From assembly GCF_004353845.1 (NCBI RefSeq), contig NZ_CP037864.1, positions 62,001-126,000 on the forward strand: a stretch of DNA of 64,000 nt, read 5' to 3'. Shown piece by piece: positions 10,743 through 22,058 of the stretch (the stretch's first letter is position 1; the number at the start of each line of letters is the position of its first letter). This stretch comes from Citrobacter arsenatis (GTDB lineage Bacteria > Pseudomonadota > Gammaproteobacteria > Enterobacterales > Enterobacteriaceae). The translations under genes were made by a program, and so were the position numbers. Below the pieces are notes generated by a model. The model did no database searches, had not been told where the DNA came from, and was given only the letters and a program-made list of their open reading frames with translations.

Positions 10743-10841
10743 GCGAGAAGTGGACAGATTTCTGGCTTATCATTCAATCCGTCTTGTCGTTTCAGTTCTG
10801 CGTACTTTCCCGTGACCAGACAGCGAACAGACATGAGTTGA
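10743..10841 (+). pseudogene. rhoL: rhoL leader-peptide frame lacking a start codon
   Basis: The frame from 10746 encodes RSGQISGLSFNPSCRFSSAY and then FPVTRQRTDMS before TGA at 10839-10841, clearly the E. coli RhoL leader peptide (which begins MRSEQIS). Where the ATG should be there is GCG (10743-10745). Going upstream in frame to the TAG at 10710-10712 there is no ATG, GTG or TTG. The only late starts would give 9 residues or fewer. The GCG lies in a perfect 14-bp palindrome, TTCTCGCGCGAGAA (10736-10749). The leader may therefore act only as RNA in this strain, or the E. coli annotation may not reflect translation. Confidence 0.6.
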
Positions 10842-10928
10842 TGGCCGTAAACAGGCATGGATGACCCTGCCATACCATTCACAACATTAAGTTCGAGATT
10901 TACCCCAAGTTTAAGAACTCACACCATT

Positions 10929-12188
10929 ATGAATCTTACCGAATTAAAGAATACGCCGGTTTCTGAGCTGATCACTCTCGGCGAAAATATGGGCCTTGAA
11001 AACCTGGCTCGTATGCGCAAGCAGGACATTATTTTTGCCATCCTGAAGCAGCACGCAAAGAGTGGCGAAGATATCTTTGGTGACGGTGTGCTGGAGATAT
11101 TGCAGGATGGATTTGGTTTCCTCCGCTCTGCAGACAGCTCCTACCTCGCCGGTCCTGATGACATCTACGTTTCTCCCAGCCAAATCCGCCGTTTCAACCT
11201 CCGCACTGGTGATACCATCTCTGGTAAGATTCGCCCGCCGAAAGAAGGTGAACGCTACTTTGCGCTGTTGAAAGTTAACGAAGTTAACTACGACAAACCG
11301 GAAAATGCCCGTAACAAAATCCTCTTTGAGAACTTAACCCCGCTGCACGCAAACTCTCGTCTGCGTATGGAACGTGGTAATGGTTCTACAGAAGACTTAA
11401 CGGCGCGTGTACTGGATCTGGCATCGCCGATCGGTCGTGGCCAACGTGGTCTGATTGTTGCTCCGCCGAAAGCGGGTAAAACCATGCTGCTGCAGAACAT
11501 TGCGCAGAGCATTGCTTACAACCATCCGGACTGCGTGCTGATGGTGCTGCTGATTGACGAACGTCCGGAAGAAGTTACCGAGATGCAGCGTCTGGTGAAA
11601 GGTGAAGTGGTTGCTTCTACCTTTGACGAACCAGCCTCCCGCCACGTTCAGGTTGCTGAAATGGTTATCGAGAAGGCGAAACGTCTGGTTGAACACAAGA
11701 AAGACGTTATCATCCTGCTTGACTCCATCACTCGTCTGGCGCGTGCTTACAACACCGTAGTACCGGCTTCCGGTAAAGTTCTGACCGGTGGTGTGGATGC
11801 TAACGCCCTGCATCGTCCGAAGCGTTTCTTCGGTGCTGCGCGTAACGTGGAAGAAGGCGGTAGCCTGACCATCATCGCAACTGCGCTGATCGATACCGGC
11901 TCTAAAATGGATGAAGTTATCTACGAAGAGTTTAAAGGTACCGGCAACATGGAACTGCATCTCTCTCGTAAGATTGCTGAAAAACGCGTCTTCCCGGCTA
12001 TCGACTACAACCGTTCCGGTACCCGTAAAGAAGAGCTGCTCACCACTCAGGAAGAGCTGCAGAAAATGTGGATCCTGCGCAAAATCATCCATCCGATGGG
12101 TGAAATCGACGCCATGGAATTCCTCATTAACAAGCTGGCGATGACCAAGACCAATGACGACTTCTTCGATATGATGAAGCGTTCCTGA
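10929..12188 (+). CDS. rho: transcription termination factor Rho
   Basis: 419 residues from the ATG at 10929, equal to E. coli Rho; an upstream in-frame ATG adds 24 non-conserved residues and is rejected. Rho is a hexameric RNA-dependent ATPase that ends transcription at rut-containing C-rich RNA. Order of parts: N-terminal helical domain [15 protein letters not shown], the cold-shock-like primary RNA site (DGFGFLRS), Walker [10 protein letters not shown] near residue 180, Walker [16 protein letters not shown], then Q and R loops. Followed by an intrinsic terminator. Confidence 0.99.
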   Translation: MNLTELKNTPVSELITLGENMGLENLARMRKQDIIFAILKQHAKSGEDIFGDGVLEILQDGFGFLRSADSSYLAGPDDIYVSPSQIRRFNLRTGDTISGKIRPPKEGERYFALLKVNEVNYDKPENARNKILFENLTPLHANSRLRMERGNGSTEDLTARVLDLASPIGRGQRGLIVAPPKAGKTMLLQNIAQSIAYNHPDCVLMVLLIDERPEEVTEMQRLVKGEVVASTFDEPASRHVQVAEMVIEKAKRLVEHKKDVIILLDSITRLARAYNTVVPASGKVLTGGVDANALHRPKRFFGAARNVEEGGSLTIIATALIDTGSKMDEVIYEEFKGTGNMELHLSRKIAEKRVFPAIDYNRSGTRKEELLTTQEELQKMWILRKIIHPMGEIDAMEFLINKLAMTKTNDDFFDMMKRS

Positions 12189-12203
12189 TCCGAGCATCAT
12201 CTG

Positions 12204-12236
12204 AAAACGCCACGTTTTTACGTGGCGTTTTGCTTT
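12204..12236 (+). terminator. rho terminator
   Basis: AAAACGCCACG / CGTGGCGTTTT stem with a short T-rich loop and a trailing T tract, 16 bases after the rho stop codon. Confidence 0.9.
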
Positions 12237-12426
12237 TATGGATGTAATCTTAACGACACAATAATAATAATACGGTATGACATACCGCCAGGCGAAGAAG
12301 GGTTCTAAATCGCATTTTGTGGTTAATAATCATACAGAACCACCTGATATGGAATCGGGTTTCTCTTCTGAATATGCGCCTCGATGGTTATACTTCATAT
12401 ATTGATATTCTTTGAGAGCATGTATA

Positions 12427-13530
12427 GTGAATTTACTGACAGCAAGTACTGATCTCATCAGTATTTTTTTATTCACAACGCTGTTTCTTTTCTTTGCCCG
12501 CAAGGTTGCGAAAAAGATAGGATTGGTGGATAAACCCAACTTCCGCAAACGTCATCAGGGACTGATTCCGCTGGTTGGAGGGATTTCGGTTTACGCAGGC
12601 ATTTGCTTTACATTCCTCATCGCCGATTATTACATCCCGCATGCTACTCTCTACCTGGCCTGTGCCGGGGTATTGGTATTTATCGGTGCCCTGGATGACC
12701 GTTTTGATATCAGTGTAAAAATTCGCGCGACCGTCCAGGCCATTATCGGCATTATTATGATGGCTGTTGGTAAGCTCTATCTGTTAAGCCTTGGGTATAT
12801 TTTTGGTCCCTGGGAGATGGTGCTCGGTCCCTTTGGTTATTTCCTTACCCTTTTTGCCGTCTGGGCGGCGATTAACGCCTTTAATATGGTGGATGGGATC
12901 GATGGCCTGTTAGGTGGGTTATCCAGCGTTTCATTTGGAGCGATGGGCCTTATCCTGTGGTTTGACGGACAGACGAGCCTGGCTATCTGGTGTTTTGCCA
13001 TGATCGCCGCCATTTTGCCTTATATCATGTTGAACCTGGGTATTCTCGGACGCCGCTATAAAGTCTTTATGGGCGATGCGGGCAGTACACTGATTGGCTT
13101 CACTGTAATTTGGATCCTGCTGGAGACCACTCAAGGAAAAACGCATCCTATTAGCCCGGTCACCGCTCTGTGGATTATCGCCATTCCGCTAATGGATATG
13201 GTGGCGATTATGTATCGTCGTTTACGTAAAGGTATGAGTCCTTTCTCCCCAGATCGCCAACATATTCATCACTTAATCATGCGCGCCGGGTTTACTTCCC
13301 GACAGGCTTTTGTCCTGATTACGTTGGCTGCCGCGATTCTGGCTGCAATCGGCGTACTGGCTGAATATTCCCGGATCGTTCCGGAATGGGTGATGCTGGT
13401 GCTCTTTTTACTGGCATTTGTTTTATACGACTATTGTATTAAACGAGCCTGGAAGGTAGCGAGATTTATCAAACGCGTGAAGCGCAAGCTGCGTAGAAAC
13501 CGTGAAAGTAAACCAAACTTAACCAAATAA
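12427..13530 (+). CDS. wecA: UDP-GlcNAc:undecaprenyl-phosphate GlcNAc-1-phosphate transferase
   Basis: First enzyme of ECA synthesis and, in many strains, of O-antigen: it makes UndPP-GlcNAc in the inner membrane. The GTG start at 12427 gives 367 residues beginning MNLLTASTDLISIF as in E. coli; the ATG 15 bases upstream is less likely. About eleven hydrophobic segments are visible. Motifs: DDRFD near residue 90, NMVDGIDGL near 160 and DRQHIHHLIMRAG near 280, all catalytic or substrate-binding in this family. The C-terminal tail is strongly basic. Head of the ECA operon. The 238-bp gap from rho holds the rho terminator, and I cannot place the operon promoter firmly. Confidence 0.97.
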   Translation: MNLLTASTDLISIFLFTTLFLFFARKVAKKIGLVDKPNFRKRHQGLIPLVGGISVYAGICFTFLIADYYIPHATLYLACAGVLVFIGALDDRFDISVKIRATVQAIIGIIMMAVGKLYLLSLGYIFGPWEMVLGPFGYFLTLFAVWAAINAFNMVDGIDGLLGGLSSVSFGAMGLILWFDGQTSLAIWCFAMIAAILPYIMLNLGILGRRYKVFMGDAGSTLIGFTVIWILLETTQGKTHPISPVTALWIIAIPLMDMVAIMYRRLRKGMSPFSPDRQHIHHLIMRAGFTSRQAFVLITLAAAILAAIGVLAEYSRIVPEWVMLVLFLLAFVLYDYCIKRAWKVARFIKRVKRKLRRNRESKPNLTK

Positions 13531-13542
13531 ATTGAGGGTACG

Positions 13543-14589
13543 ATGACACAACCATTACCGGGGGAACACGCCATGAGCGCTGAAAATGAACTGGATATCC
13601 GTGGGTTGTTTCGTACCTTGTGGGCAGGGAAGGTGTGGATCGTCGGTGTAGCGCTCGCCTTCGCGATAGTCGCTCTCGCCTATACGTTTTTTGCTCGTCA
13701 AGAGTGGAGCGCGACGGCGATTTCAGACAGGCCAACGGTCAATATGTTGGGCGGTTATTACTCTCAGCAGCAGTTTTTGCGTAACCTGGATATCAAGGCC
13801 AGTCTTGCATCTGCGGACCAGCCGTCGGTGATGGATGAAGCCTATAAAGAATTCATTATGCAACTTGCCTCCTGGGATACACGCCGTGAATTCTGGCAGC
13901 AGACTGATTACTATAAGCAACGTATGGTGGGTAACAGTAAAGCCGATGCGGCGATGCTGGATGAACTGATCAATAACATTCAGTTTATGCCTGGCGATGC
14001 GTTACGTAATACCAATGACAGCGTGAAGCTGATTGCCGAGACGGCACCAGATGCCAACAATCTGCTGCGTCAGTACGTCGCGTTTGCCAGCCAGCGCGCA
14101 GCGCGTCATTTGAATGACGAGTTAAAGGGAGCCTGGGCTGCGCGCACTGTTCAGATGAAGGCGCAGGTTAAACGTCAGGAAGAAGTGGCGAAGTCGATAT
14201 TCTCTCGCCGAGTTCACAACATTGAGCAGGCGCTCAAAATTGCTGAACAGCATAATATTTCTCGTAATTCCACAGATGTTCCGGCCGAAGAATTACCTGA
14301 TTCTGAACTGTTTTTGCTTGGACGTCCGATGCTGCAAGCGAGACTCGAAAATTTGCAGTCCGTTGGTCCTGACTTCGATCTGGACTACTTCCAAAACCGA
14401 GCCATGCTTAACACTCTGAACGTTGGGCCGACTCTGGATCCGCGTTTTCAGACCTATCGTTATTTGCGTACGCCGGAGGAGCCGGTAAAACGTGACAGCC
14501 CTCGTCGTGCCTTCCTGATGATTATGTGGGGCATCGTAGGGGCTCTGATCGGTGCTGGTGTCGCGTTAACCCGTCGCCGCGCGATTTAG
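13543..14589 (+). CDS. wzzE: ECA polysaccharide chain-length modulator
   Basis: 348 residues, as in E. coli. Typical Wzz layout: an N-terminal membrane helix ([20 protein letters not shown], about 35-55), a large periplasmic domain with coiled-coil helices, and a C-terminal helix ([21 protein letters not shown]) preceded by the proline-rich [13 protein letters not shown]. It sets the number of trisaccharide repeats made by WzyE. It starts 12 bases after wecA. Confidence 0.96.
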   Translation: MTQPLPGEHAMSAENELDIRGLFRTLWAGKVWIVGVALAFAIVALAYTFFARQEWSATAISDRPTVNMLGGYYSQQQFLRNLDIKASLASADQPSVMDEAYKEFIMQLASWDTRREFWQQTDYYKQRMVGNSKADAAMLDELINNIQFMPGDALRNTNDSVKLIAETAPDANNLLRQYVAFASQRAARHLNDELKGAWAARTVQMKAQVKRQEEVAKSIFSRRVHNIEQALKIAEQHNISRNSTDVPAEELPDSELFLLGRPMLQARLENLQSVGPDFDLDYFQNRAMLNTLNVGPTLDPRFQTYRYLRTPEEPVKRDSPRRAFLMIMWGIVGALIGAGVALTRRRAI

Positions 14590-14644
14590 CCATACCGTTG
14601 CAGTGAGGGGCTGGGCCCTCACTGCCAATCCGAAGAGAATCGAT

Positions 14645-15775
14645 GTGAAAGTACTGACTGTATTTGGCACGCGACCGGAGGCCATCAAAATGGCTCCTCT
14701 GGTTCATGCGTTGGCAAAAGATCCTGATTTTGAGGCAAAAGTTTGCGTCACGGCGCAGCATCGGGAGATGCTCGATCAGGTGTTGAACCTCTTTTCCATT
14801 GTACCTGACTACGATCTCAATATTATGCAGCCAGGTCAGGGACTCACAGAAATTACCTGCCGAATACTGGAAGGCTTAAAGCCAATTCTGGCTGATTTTA
14901 AACCTGATGTGGTGTTGGTTCACGGCGATACCACGACCACCATCGCCACCAGTCTGGCTGCATTCTATCAGCGCATTCCTGTAGGGCATGTCGAGGCTGG
15001 TTTACGTACCGGCGATCTCTACTCTCCCTGGCCGGAAGAGGCGAACCGTACGCTGACCGGGCACCTGGCGATGTATCATTTTGCGCCAACAGAAAACTCG
15101 CGGCAAAATCTGTTACGGGAAAATATTCCCGAAAATCGTATTTTCGTCACGGGCAATACGGTTATTGATGCGTTGATCTGGGTTCGTGACCGTGTGCTAG
15201 CGAGCGATGCATTGCGGGCGGAACTGGCTGAGCATTATCCTTTCCTAAGTTCAGATAAAAAGATGATACTGGTGACCGGTCATCGTCGGGAAAGCTTCGG
15301 CCGCGGCTTTGAAAACATCTGCCACGCGCTGGCGGAAATTGCTGCGGCTAATCAAAATGTGCAGATTGTCTATCCGGTACACCTGAACCCTAACGTCAGC
15401 GAGCCGGTCAATCGCATCCTGGGCCACGTTGAAAATGTGATTCTGATTGAACCGCAGGACTACATGCCATTCGTCTGGCTGATGAACCACGCCTGGCTGA
15501 TCCTTACAGATTCTGGCGGGATTCAGGAAGAAGCCCCATCGCTGGGGAAACCCGTGCTGGTGATGCGCGAAACAACTGAGCGTCCGGAAGCCATTACTGC
15601 AGGTACGGTACGTCTGGTGGGGACAGACCCGCAGCGTATTGTCGAAGAAGTCACGCGTTTGCTGCATGACGACAATGAATATCAAACCATGAGCCGCGCC
15701 CATAACCCGTATGGTGACGGGCAGGCATGTGATCGCATTTTACACGCGTTAAAAAATAATCGGATATCGCTATGA
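14645..15775 (+). CDS. wecB: UDP-N-acetylglucosamine 2-epimerase (non-hydrolysing)
   Basis: GTG start at 14645 gives 376 residues beginning [19 protein letters not shown], matching E. coli; the longer frame adds 14 unconserved residues. It converts UDP-GlcNAc to UDP-ManNAc for the second ECA sugar. GT-B-like fold with [18 protein letters not shown] and [17 protein letters not shown] as family marks. Its stop overlaps the wecC start as ATGA. Confidence 0.97.
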   Translation: MKVLTVFGTRPEAIKMAPLVHALAKDPDFEAKVCVTAQHREMLDQVLNLFSIVPDYDLNIMQPGQGLTEITCRILEGLKPILADFKPDVVLVHGDTTTTIATSLAAFYQRIPVGHVEAGLRTGDLYSPWPEEANRTLTGHLAMYHFAPTENSRQNLLRENIPENRIFVTGNTVIDALIWVRDRVLASDALRAELAEHYPFLSSDKKMILVTGHRRESFGRGFENICHALAEIAAANQNVQIVYPVHLNPNVSEPVNRILGHVENVILIEPQDYMPFVWLMNHAWLILTDSGGIQEEAPSLGKPVLVMRETTERPEAITAGTVRLVGTDPQRIVEEVTRLLHDDNEYQTMSRAHNPYGDGQACDRILHALKNNRISL

Positions 15776-17034
15776 GTTTTACGACTATTTCTGTCATTGG
15801 GCTGGGATATATCGGACTGCCAACGGCGGCTGCGTTTGCTTCCCGTCAAAAACATGTGATTGGCGTAGATGTAAACCAACATGCGGTGGATACTATTAAT
15901 CGCGGTGAAATTCACATTGTCGAGCCGGATCTGGGTGCGGTGGTGAAAACGGCGGTTGAAAATGGATTTCTGCGTGCGACCACGGCACCTGTAGATGCTG
16001 ATGCCTATCTGATTGCTGTGCCCACTCCGTTTAAGGGCGATCATGAACCCGATATGGTGTATGTAGAAGCCGCGGCGAAATCTATTGCGCCAGTGCTGAA
16101 AAAAGGTGCGTTGGTGATTCTGGAATCAACGTCACCCGTTGGGGCAACTGAACAGATGGCCGCATGGCTTGCAGAAATGCGCTCCGATCTGACTTTCCCG
16201 CAGCAGGTCGGTGAACAGGCTGACGTTAACATTGCTTATTGCCCAGAGCGTGTGCTGCCGGGACAGGTCATGGTTGAGCTGATCAAAAACGATCGCGTAA
16301 TTGGCGGAATGACCACCGTCTGCTCCGCACGCGCCAGCGAGCTGTACAACATCTTCCTTGAGGGTGAATGTGTGGTGACCAACGCCCGCACCGCGGAAAT
16401 GTGCAAGCTGACTGAGAACAGCTTCCGTGACGTTAATATCGCCTTCGCCAATGAGCTGTCGCTAATTTGTGCCGATCAGGGGATTAACGTTTGGGAACTG
16501 ATTCGTCTGGCAAATCGTCATCCGCGTGTAAATATTCTGCAACCGGGGCCGGGCGTGGGTGGACACTGTATCGCTGTCGATCCGTGGTTTATCGTGGCGC
16601 AAAATCCGCAGCAGGCGAAATTGATCCGCACTGCGCGAGAGGTAAACGATGGTAAGCCTCATTGGGTGGTCGATCGGGTAAAGGCCGCTGTAGCCGACTG
16701 TCTGGCTGACACCAACAAACGGGCCAGCGATGTGAAAATTGCCTGTTTTGGTCTGGCATTCAAACCGAATATTGACGATTTACGAGAAAGCCCGGCGATG
16801 GGCATTGCGCAAAGTATCGCGCAATGGCACAAAGGCGAAACGCTGGTGGTGGAACCGAACATCCATCAACTGCCGAAAAAACTGGACGGCATTTGCCGAC
16901 TGGCGACACTGGGCGACGCGCTGGCAAGTGCCGATGTGCTGGTTATGCTGGTCGACCATAATGAGTTTAAAGCCATTAAAGGCGATGCGGTTCAACAGCA
17001 GTACATTGTTGATACCAAAGGGGTTTGGCGCTAA
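15772..17034 (+). CDS. wecC: UDP-N-acetyl-D-mannosamine dehydrogenase
   Basis: 420 residues as in E. coli. NAD-dependent four-electron oxidation of UDP-ManNAc to UDP-ManNAcA. N-terminal Rossmann loop [16 protein letters not shown] at residues 8-23; catalytic cysteine in [15 protein letters not shown] near residue 265; C-terminal UDP-binding domain. ATGA overlap with wecB; its TAA shares one base with the rffG start. Confidence 0.97.
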   Translation: MSFTTISVIGLGYIGLPTAAAFASRQKHVIGVDVNQHAVDTINRGEIHIVEPDLGAVVKTAVENGFLRATTAPVDADAYLIAVPTPFKGDHEPDMVYVEAAAKSIAPVLKKGALVILESTSPVGATEQMAAWLAEMRSDLTFPQQVGEQADVNIAYCPERVLPGQVMVELIKNDRVIGGMTTVCSARASELYNIFLEGECVVTNARTAEMCKLTENSFRDVNIAFANELSLICADQGINVWELIRLANRHPRVNILQPGPGVGGHCIAVDPWFIVAQNPQQAKLIRTAREVNDGKPHWVVDRVKAAVADCLADTNKRASDVKIACFGLAFKPNIDDLRESPAMGIAQSIAQWHKGETLVVEPNIHQLPKKLDGICRLATLGDALASADVLVMLVDHNEFKAIKGDAVQQQYIVDTKGVWR

Positions 17035-18101
17035 TGAGACGAATTCTGGTTACCGGTGGAGCGGGATTCATCGGCTCGGCGGTTGTACGGCATATCATTC
17101 AGGAGACCCAGGATGCGGTAGTGGTGGTCGATAAGCTGACCTACGCCGGAAACCTGATGTCGCTGGAGCCGGTTGCACAGAATCCCCGTTTTTCCTTTGA
17201 GAAAGTCGATATCTGCGATCGGACATCGCTCGACAGGGTATTTCAACAATACCAGCCAGACTGCGTGATGCATCTGGCGGCAGAAAGCCATGTCGATCGC
17301 TCTATCGACGGCCCGGCTGCCTTTATCGAAACCAACATAGTGGGGACCTACACGCTGTTGGAAGCAGCGCGCGCTTACTGGAGTGCATTAGCCGGCGATA
17401 AAAAATCAGCGTTTCGTTTTCATCATATCTCGACTGACGAGGTGTATGGCGATCTCCATTCCACTGATGATTTCTTTACCGAAACCACGCCGTATGCGCC
17501 GAGCAGCCCTTATTCCGCGTCGAAAGCCAGCAGCGACCATCTGGTTCGCGCATGGTTGCGTACCTATGGTCTGCCAACGCTCATTACCAACTGTTCTAAC
17601 AACTATGGTCCCTACCATTTCCCGGAAAAACTGATTCCTCTAATGATCCTCAACGCATTGGCGGGAAAACCGCTGCCGGTGTACGGCAATGGGCAACAGA
17701 TCCGTGACTGGCTGTATGTAGAAGATCACGCCAGGGCGCTCTATTGCGTGGCGACAACGGGTGCGGTTGGGGAAACCTATAATATTGGTGGTCATAACGA
17801 GCGTAAAAACCTGGATGTTGTCGAAACGGTTTGCAGCCTGTTGGAAGAGCTGGCACCGCAAAAACCGCAGGGCACTGCGCGGTACCGCGACTTGATCACT
17901 TTTGTGGACGATCGCCCAGGACATGATTTGCGTTACGCCATTGATGCGTCGAAAATTGCGCGTGAACTGGGCTGGGTGCCTCAGGAAACGTTTGAAAGCG
18001 GAATGCGCAAAACCGTGCAGTGGTATCTGGATAATCAGGCATGGTGGAAGCCCGTGCAGGATGGCAGTTACCAGGGTGAACGTTTAGGTCTGAAGGGCTA
18101 A
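17034..18101 (+). CDS. rffG: dTDP-glucose 4,6-dehydratase 2
   Basis: 355 residues from the ATG in TAATG (the wecC stop), giving [20 protein letters not shown]. Extended SDR enzyme: NAD loop [10 protein letters not shown] at 5-14 and catalytic YxxxK in [10 protein letters not shown]. It makes dTDP-4-keto-6-deoxyglucose for the Fuc4NAc branch. ECA-cluster paralogue of RfbB. The alternative start three codons upstream is not conserved. Confidence 0.96.
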   Translation: MRRILVTGGAGFIGSAVVRHIIQETQDAVVVVDKLTYAGNLMSLEPVAQNPRFSFEKVDICDRTSLDRVFQQYQPDCVMHLAAESHVDRSIDGPAAFIETNIVGTYTLLEAARAYWSALAGDKKSAFRFHHISTDEVYGDLHSTDDFFTETTPYAPSSPYSASKASSDHLVRAWLRTYGLPTLITNCSNNYGPYHFPEKLIPLMILNALAGKPLPVYGNGQQIRDWLYVEDHARALYCVATTGAVGETYNIGGHNERKNLDVVETVCSLLEELAPQKPQGTARYRDLITFVDDRPGHDLRYAIDASKIARELGWVPQETFESGMRKTVQWYLDNQAWWKPVQDGSYQGERLGLKG

Positions 18102-18134
18102 TTGCCTGGTTTTGGCTCCCGGAGGAGACAACGC

Positions 18135-19016
18135 ATGAAAGGTATCATTCTGGCGGGTGGCTCAGGTACTCGCCTGTATCCCATTACGCGTGGTGTATCG
18201 AAGCAGCTATTGCCCATTTACGATAAGCCGATGATTTACTACCCGCTATCGGTACTGATGCTGGCAGGAATTCGTGAAATCCTGATTATCACCACACCGG
18301 AAGATCAAGGCTATTTCCAGCGCTTGCTGGGCGATGGGTCTGAGTTCGGCATTGAATTGCACTATGCTGAGCAACCGAGCCCGGATGGATTAGCGCAGGC
18401 GTTTATTATCGGTGAATCGTTCCTTAACGGTGAGCCGTCATGTCTGGTGTTAGGGGATAATATCTTCTTTGGTCAGGGCTTCAGTCCAAAATTACGCCAC
18501 GTAGCCGCCCGGACGCAAGGCGCGACGGTGTTTGGTTATCAGGTGATGGATCCTGAGCGATTTGGTGTTGTGGAGTTTGATGACAATTTTCGCGCAGTTT
18601 CTCTGGAAGAGAAGCCGAAAACGCCAAAATCTAACTGGGCGGTAACAGGTCTCTATTTCTATGACAGCAAAGTGGTGGAATACGCAAAACGCGTGAAACC
18701 TTCTGAGCGTGGGGAACTGGAGATTACGTCTATCAACCAGATGTATCTTGAGGACGGGCATCTTACGGTCGAATTGCTTGGGCGTGGCTTTGCCTGGCTG
18801 GATACCGGTACGCATGACAGTTTGATTGAAGCGAGCACGTTTGTGCAGACGGTGGAAAAACGCCAGGGCTTTAAAATAGCCTGTCTGGAAGAAATCGCCT
18901 GGCGTAACGGCTGGCTGGATGACGAAGGCGTGAAGCGTGCCGCTAGTTCACTGGCCAAAACGGGTTATGGCCAATACCTGCTGGAGCTGCTCCGTGCTCG
19001 TCCGCGCCAGTATTGA
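18135..19016 (+). CDS. rffH: glucose-1-phosphate thymidylyltransferase 2
   Basis: 293 residues from the ATG after GGAGGAGA, matching E. coli RffH. It makes dTDP-glucose from glucose-1-phosphate and dTTP. The nucleotidyltransferase signature [20 protein letters not shown] and [15 protein letters not shown] open the protein. ECA paralogue of RfbA. Its last 23 bases overlap wecD. Confidence 0.96.
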   Translation: MKGIILAGGSGTRLYPITRGVSKQLLPIYDKPMIYYPLSVLMLAGIREILIITTPEDQGYFQRLLGDGSEFGIELHYAEQPSPDGLAQAFIIGESFLNGEPSCLVLGDNIFFGQGFSPKLRHVAARTQGATVFGYQVMDPERFGVVEFDDNFRAVSLEEKPKTPKSNWAVTGLYFYDSKVVEYAKRVKPSERGELEITSINQMYLEDGHLTVELLGRGFAWLDTGTHDSLIEASTFVQTVEKRQGFKIACLEEIAWRNGWLDDEGVKRAASSLAKTGYGQYLLELLRARPRQY

Positions 19017-19671
19017 GCCGCTTAGCTGGGAAAATACGTTCTTTGGCGTGAATAGCGCCATTGTCCGTGTTGACCAACGCGCGCCGGTTCTGACCACGGA
19101 TGCGTTGCAGCCCTGGTCGCGAGTACAGGCAAAAATACCTGCCGCCAATACCCAAGAATTGGATGCCCTGCAGCAGTTGGGGTTCTCACTGGTCGAAGGT
19201 GAAGTGGATTTTGTACTGCCGGTGACGTATGCCAGCGGCGATCCTGGTGCGCAGATCGCTCAAACTGCGGATATCCCGGCATTACGCCGCCTGGCGGAAC
19301 AAGCGTTCGCGCAAAGCCGTTTTCGCGCCCCGTGGTATGCCGCCGATGCCAGTTCGCGTTTTTATGCGCAGTGGATTGAAAACGCGGTGCTGGGGACGTT
19401 CGATCACCAATGCCTCGTTTTACGCGCATCGACAGGGGATATTCGTGGTTATGTCTCGCTGCGCGAACTGAATACGACCGAGGCGCGAATAGGCCTGCTG
19501 GCTGGGCATGGTGCGGGCGCGGAACTGATGCAGGCAGCGCTTTGCTGGTCGCAGGCTCGCGGTAAAAAAATAGTGCGCGTGGCGACCCAAATGGGCAACA
19601 CAGCCGCGCTTAAACGTTATATACACAGTGGTGCGAATGTGGAAAGCACCGCGTATTGGTTATACAGGTGA
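18994..19671 (+). CDS. wecD: dTDP-4-amino-4,6-dideoxy-D-galactose N-acetyltransferase
   Basis: Also called rffC. The GTG at 18994 gives 225 residues beginning [19 protein letters not shown], which lines up with the E. coli protein ([10 protein letters not shown]); longer starts read through rffH in another frame. GNAT fold: the acetyl-CoA part is the C-terminal half, [18 protein letters not shown] followed by [18 protein letters not shown]. It acetylates TDP-Fuc4N to TDP-Fuc4NAc. Translationally coupled to rffH through a 23-base overlap. Confidence 0.93.
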   Translation: MLVRASIEPLSWENTFFGVNSAIVRVDQRAPVLTTDALQPWSRVQAKIPAANTQELDALQQLGFSLVEGEVDFVLPVTYASGDPGAQIAQTADIPALRRLAEQAFAQSRFRAPWYAADASSRFYAQWIENAVLGTFDHQCLVLRASTGDIRGYVSLRELNTTEARIGLLAGHGAGAELMQAALCWSQARGKKIVRVATQMGNTAALKRYIHSGANVESTAYWLYR

Positions 19672-19675
19672 CATG

Positions 19676-20806
19676 ATGATTCCATTTAACGCACCGCCGG
19701 TGGTGGGAACTGAACTCGATTACATGCAGTCCGCGATGAACAGCGGCAAACTGTGTGGTGACGGTGGCTTTACCCGCCGCTGTCAGCAGTGGCTGGAGCA
19801 GCATTTTGGCAGCGAGAAAGTGCTGCTGACGCCCTCCTGTACCGCATCGCTTGAGATGGCGGCATTGCTGCTGGATATTCAGCCTGGTGATGAAGTCATT
19901 ATGCCGAGCTACACGTTTGTCTCCACGGCCAATGCCTTCGTGCTGCGCGGGGCGAAAATCGTCTTTGTTGATATCCGCCCGGATACCATGAACATTGATG
20001 AAACGCTGATTGAAGCGGCGATCACCGATAAAACCCGCGCGATTGTGCCGGTACATTACGCGGGCGTGGCCTGCGAAATGGATACCATTATGGCGCTGGC
20101 TACTAAACATAACCTGTATGTGGTGGAAGATGCGGCTCAGGGCGTGATGTCGACTTATAAAGGTCGGGCGCTGGGGACGATTGGTCATATTGGCTGCTTT
20201 AGCTTCCATGAGACCAAAAACTACACCGCAGGCGGTGAAGGTGGCGCGACGCTGATTAATGATAAAAAATTAGTCGAACGAGCAGAGATCATCCGCGAAA
20301 AAGGGACAAACCGCAGCCAGTTTTTCCGTGGTCAGGTAGACAAATATACCTGGCGTGATATCGGCTCCAGCTATCTGATGTCCGATCTACAGGCCGCTTA
20401 TTTGTGGGCGCAACTGGAAGCGGCTGACCGTATTAACCAGCAGCGTCTGGCGCTGTGGCAGAATTACTATGATGCCCTCGAACCGCTGGCGCGTGCCGGA
20501 CGTATTGAGCTGCCTGCTGTCCCGGAAAACTGCGTGCAGAATGCCCATATGTTTTATATCAAGCTGCGCGATATCGACGATCGCACCGCGTTGATTAACT
20601 TCCTCAAAGAAGCCGAAATTATGGCGGTGTTCCACTATATCCCGCTGCATGATTGCCCGGCTGGCGATAAATTTGGCAAGTTTGCCGGTGTTGATCGTTA
20701 CACCACCAAAGAGAGCGAGCGTCTGCTGCGTTTACCGCTGTTCTATAACCTGTCGCCGGTTAACCAGCGAACGGTAATCTCGACCTTACTCAATTACTTC
20801 TCCTGA
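19676..20806 (+). CDS. wecE: dTDP-4-amino-4,6-dideoxygalactose transaminase
   Basis: 376 residues from the second of two tandem ATG codons (19673 and 19676), beginning MIPFNAPPVVGTELDY. PLP aminotransferase of the DegT/DnrJ/EryC1 sugar class that converts dTDP-4-keto-6-deoxyglucose to TDP-Fuc4N with glutamate as donor. The PLP lysine lies in SFHETKNYTAGGEGGA near residue 181, with VVEDAAQ holding the ring-contact aspartate. Confidence 0.96.
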   Translation: MIPFNAPPVVGTELDYMQSAMNSGKLCGDGGFTRRCQQWLEQHFGSEKVLLTPSCTASLEMAALLLDIQPGDEVIMPSYTFVSTANAFVLRGAKIVFVDIRPDTMNIDETLIEAAITDKTRAIVPVHYAGVACEMDTIMALATKHNLYVVEDAAQGVMSTYKGRALGTIGHIGCFSFHETKNYTAGGEGGATLINDKKLVERAEIIREKGTNRSQFFRGQVDKYTWRDIGSSYLMSDLQAAYLWAQLEAADRINQQRLALWQNYYDALEPLARAGRIELPAVPENCVQNAHMFYIKLRDIDDRTALINFLKEAEIMAVFHYIPLHDCPAGDKFGKFAGVDRYTTKESERLLRLPLFYNLSPVNQRTVISTLLNYFS

Positions 20807-20807
20807 T

Positions 20808-22058
20808 ATGTCGCTTGCAAAAGCGTCCTTATGGACGGCAGCCAGTACGCTGGTAAAAATTGGTGCGGGTTTGCTGGTTGTGAAGCTGCTGGCGGTGTCA
20901 TTTGGCCCGGCAGGTGTGGGGCAGGCGGGTAACTTCCGCCAGATGGTCACCGTGCTTGGCGTGCTGGCAGGAGCCGGCATTTTCAACGGCGTTACGAAAT
21001 ACGTTGCGCAGCACCATGACGATCCGACCCAACTCCGAAAGGTGGTCGGGACATCTTCCGCGATGGTGCTGGGATTCTCTACGCTGATGGCGGTGATTTT
21101 CCTGCTGGCAGCCGCGCCAATCAGTCAGGGATTATTTGGTCATACTCATTATCAGGGGCTGGTTCGACTGGTTGCGCTGGTGCAGATGGGCATTGCCTGG
21201 GCGAACCTGTTACTGGCGTTGATGAAGGGCTTTCGCGATGCGGCGGGAAATGCGCTGTCGCTGATTGTAGGTAGCCTGGTGGGCGTTGTGGCTTATTATG
21301 GCTGTTATCGCCTGGGAGGATATGAAGGTGCCTTGCTGGGGCTGGCGCTGGTACCTGCACTGGTCGTTATCCCTGCCGCTATTATGCTGATTAAGCGCGG
21401 GGCGATCCCCCTGCATTACCTGAAGCCCTCGTGGGACAACGGTCTGGCAGGGCAGTTGAGCAAGTTTACGTTAATGGCGCTGATTACCTCCGTAACGTTG
21501 CCTGTAGCATACGTGATGATGCGAAACCTGCTGGCGGCGCAGTACAGCTGGGATGATGTGGGGATCTGGCAGGGGGTGAGCAGTATCTCTGATGCTTATC
21601 TGCAATTTATTACCGCCTCATTCAGCGTTTACTTGCTGCCGACGTTATCGCGACTGACCGAAAAGCGCGACATTACGCGCGAGGTGGTTAAGTCGCTGAA
21701 GTTCGTGTTGCCGGCGGTTGCCGCCGCGAGCTTTACCGTTTGGCTACTGCGTGATTTTGCTATCTGGCTGCTTTTCTCCGCTAAATTCACCGCGATGCGC
21801 GATCTGTTTGCCTGGCAACTGGTCGGTGATGTACTGAAAGTAGGGGCGTATGTCTTTGGGTATCTGGTGATCGCGAAAGCGTCACTGCGGTTTTATATTT
21901 TGGCTGAAATTAGCCAGTTCATGTTATTGACGGCGTTTGCTCACTGGTTGATCCCTGCTCATGGTGCGTTGGGAGCGGCACAGGCCTATATGGCAACGTA
22001 TATCGTCTATTTTTCTCTTTGTTGTGGCGTATTTTTACTCTGGCGTAGGCGGGCATGA
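20808..22058 (+). CDS. wzxE: ECA repeat-unit flippase (lipid III flippase)
   Basis: 416 residues with about twelve hydrophobic segments, a MATE-like polysaccharide exporter. It moves UndPP-GlcNAc-ManNAcA-Fuc4NAc from the cytoplasmic to the periplasmic face. It begins [19 protein letters not shown] as in E. coli. One base separates it from wecE, and it overlaps wecF as ATGA. Confidence 0.96.
   Translation: MSLAKASLWTAASTLVKIGAGLLVVKLLAVSFGPAGVGQAGNFRQMVTVLGVLAGAGIFNGVTKYVAQHHDDPTQLRKVVGTSSAMVLGFSTLMAVIFLLAAAPISQGLFGHTHYQGLVRLVALVQMGIAWANLLLALMKGFRDAAGNALSLIVGSLVGVVAYYGCYRLGGYEGALLGLALVPALVVIPAAIMLIKRGAIPLHYLKPSWDNGLAGQLSKFTLMALITSVTLPVAYVMMRNLLAAQYSWDDVGIWQGVSSISDAYLQFITASFSVYLLPTLSRLTEKRDITREVVKSLKFVLPAVAAASFTVWLLRDFAIWLLFSAKFTAMRDLFAWQLVGDVLKVGAYVFGYLVIAKASLRFYILAEISQFMLLTAFAHWLIPAHGALGAAQAYMATYIVYFSLCCGVFLLWRRRA

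Noticed and set aside
10857..10928. N-terminal extension of rho
   Set aside because: 24 unconserved residues in the regulatory leader; the ATG at 10929 gives the exact family length.
11397..12200. 267-residue minus-strand ORF
   Set aside because: Antisense to rho; it is created by the codon bias of rho.
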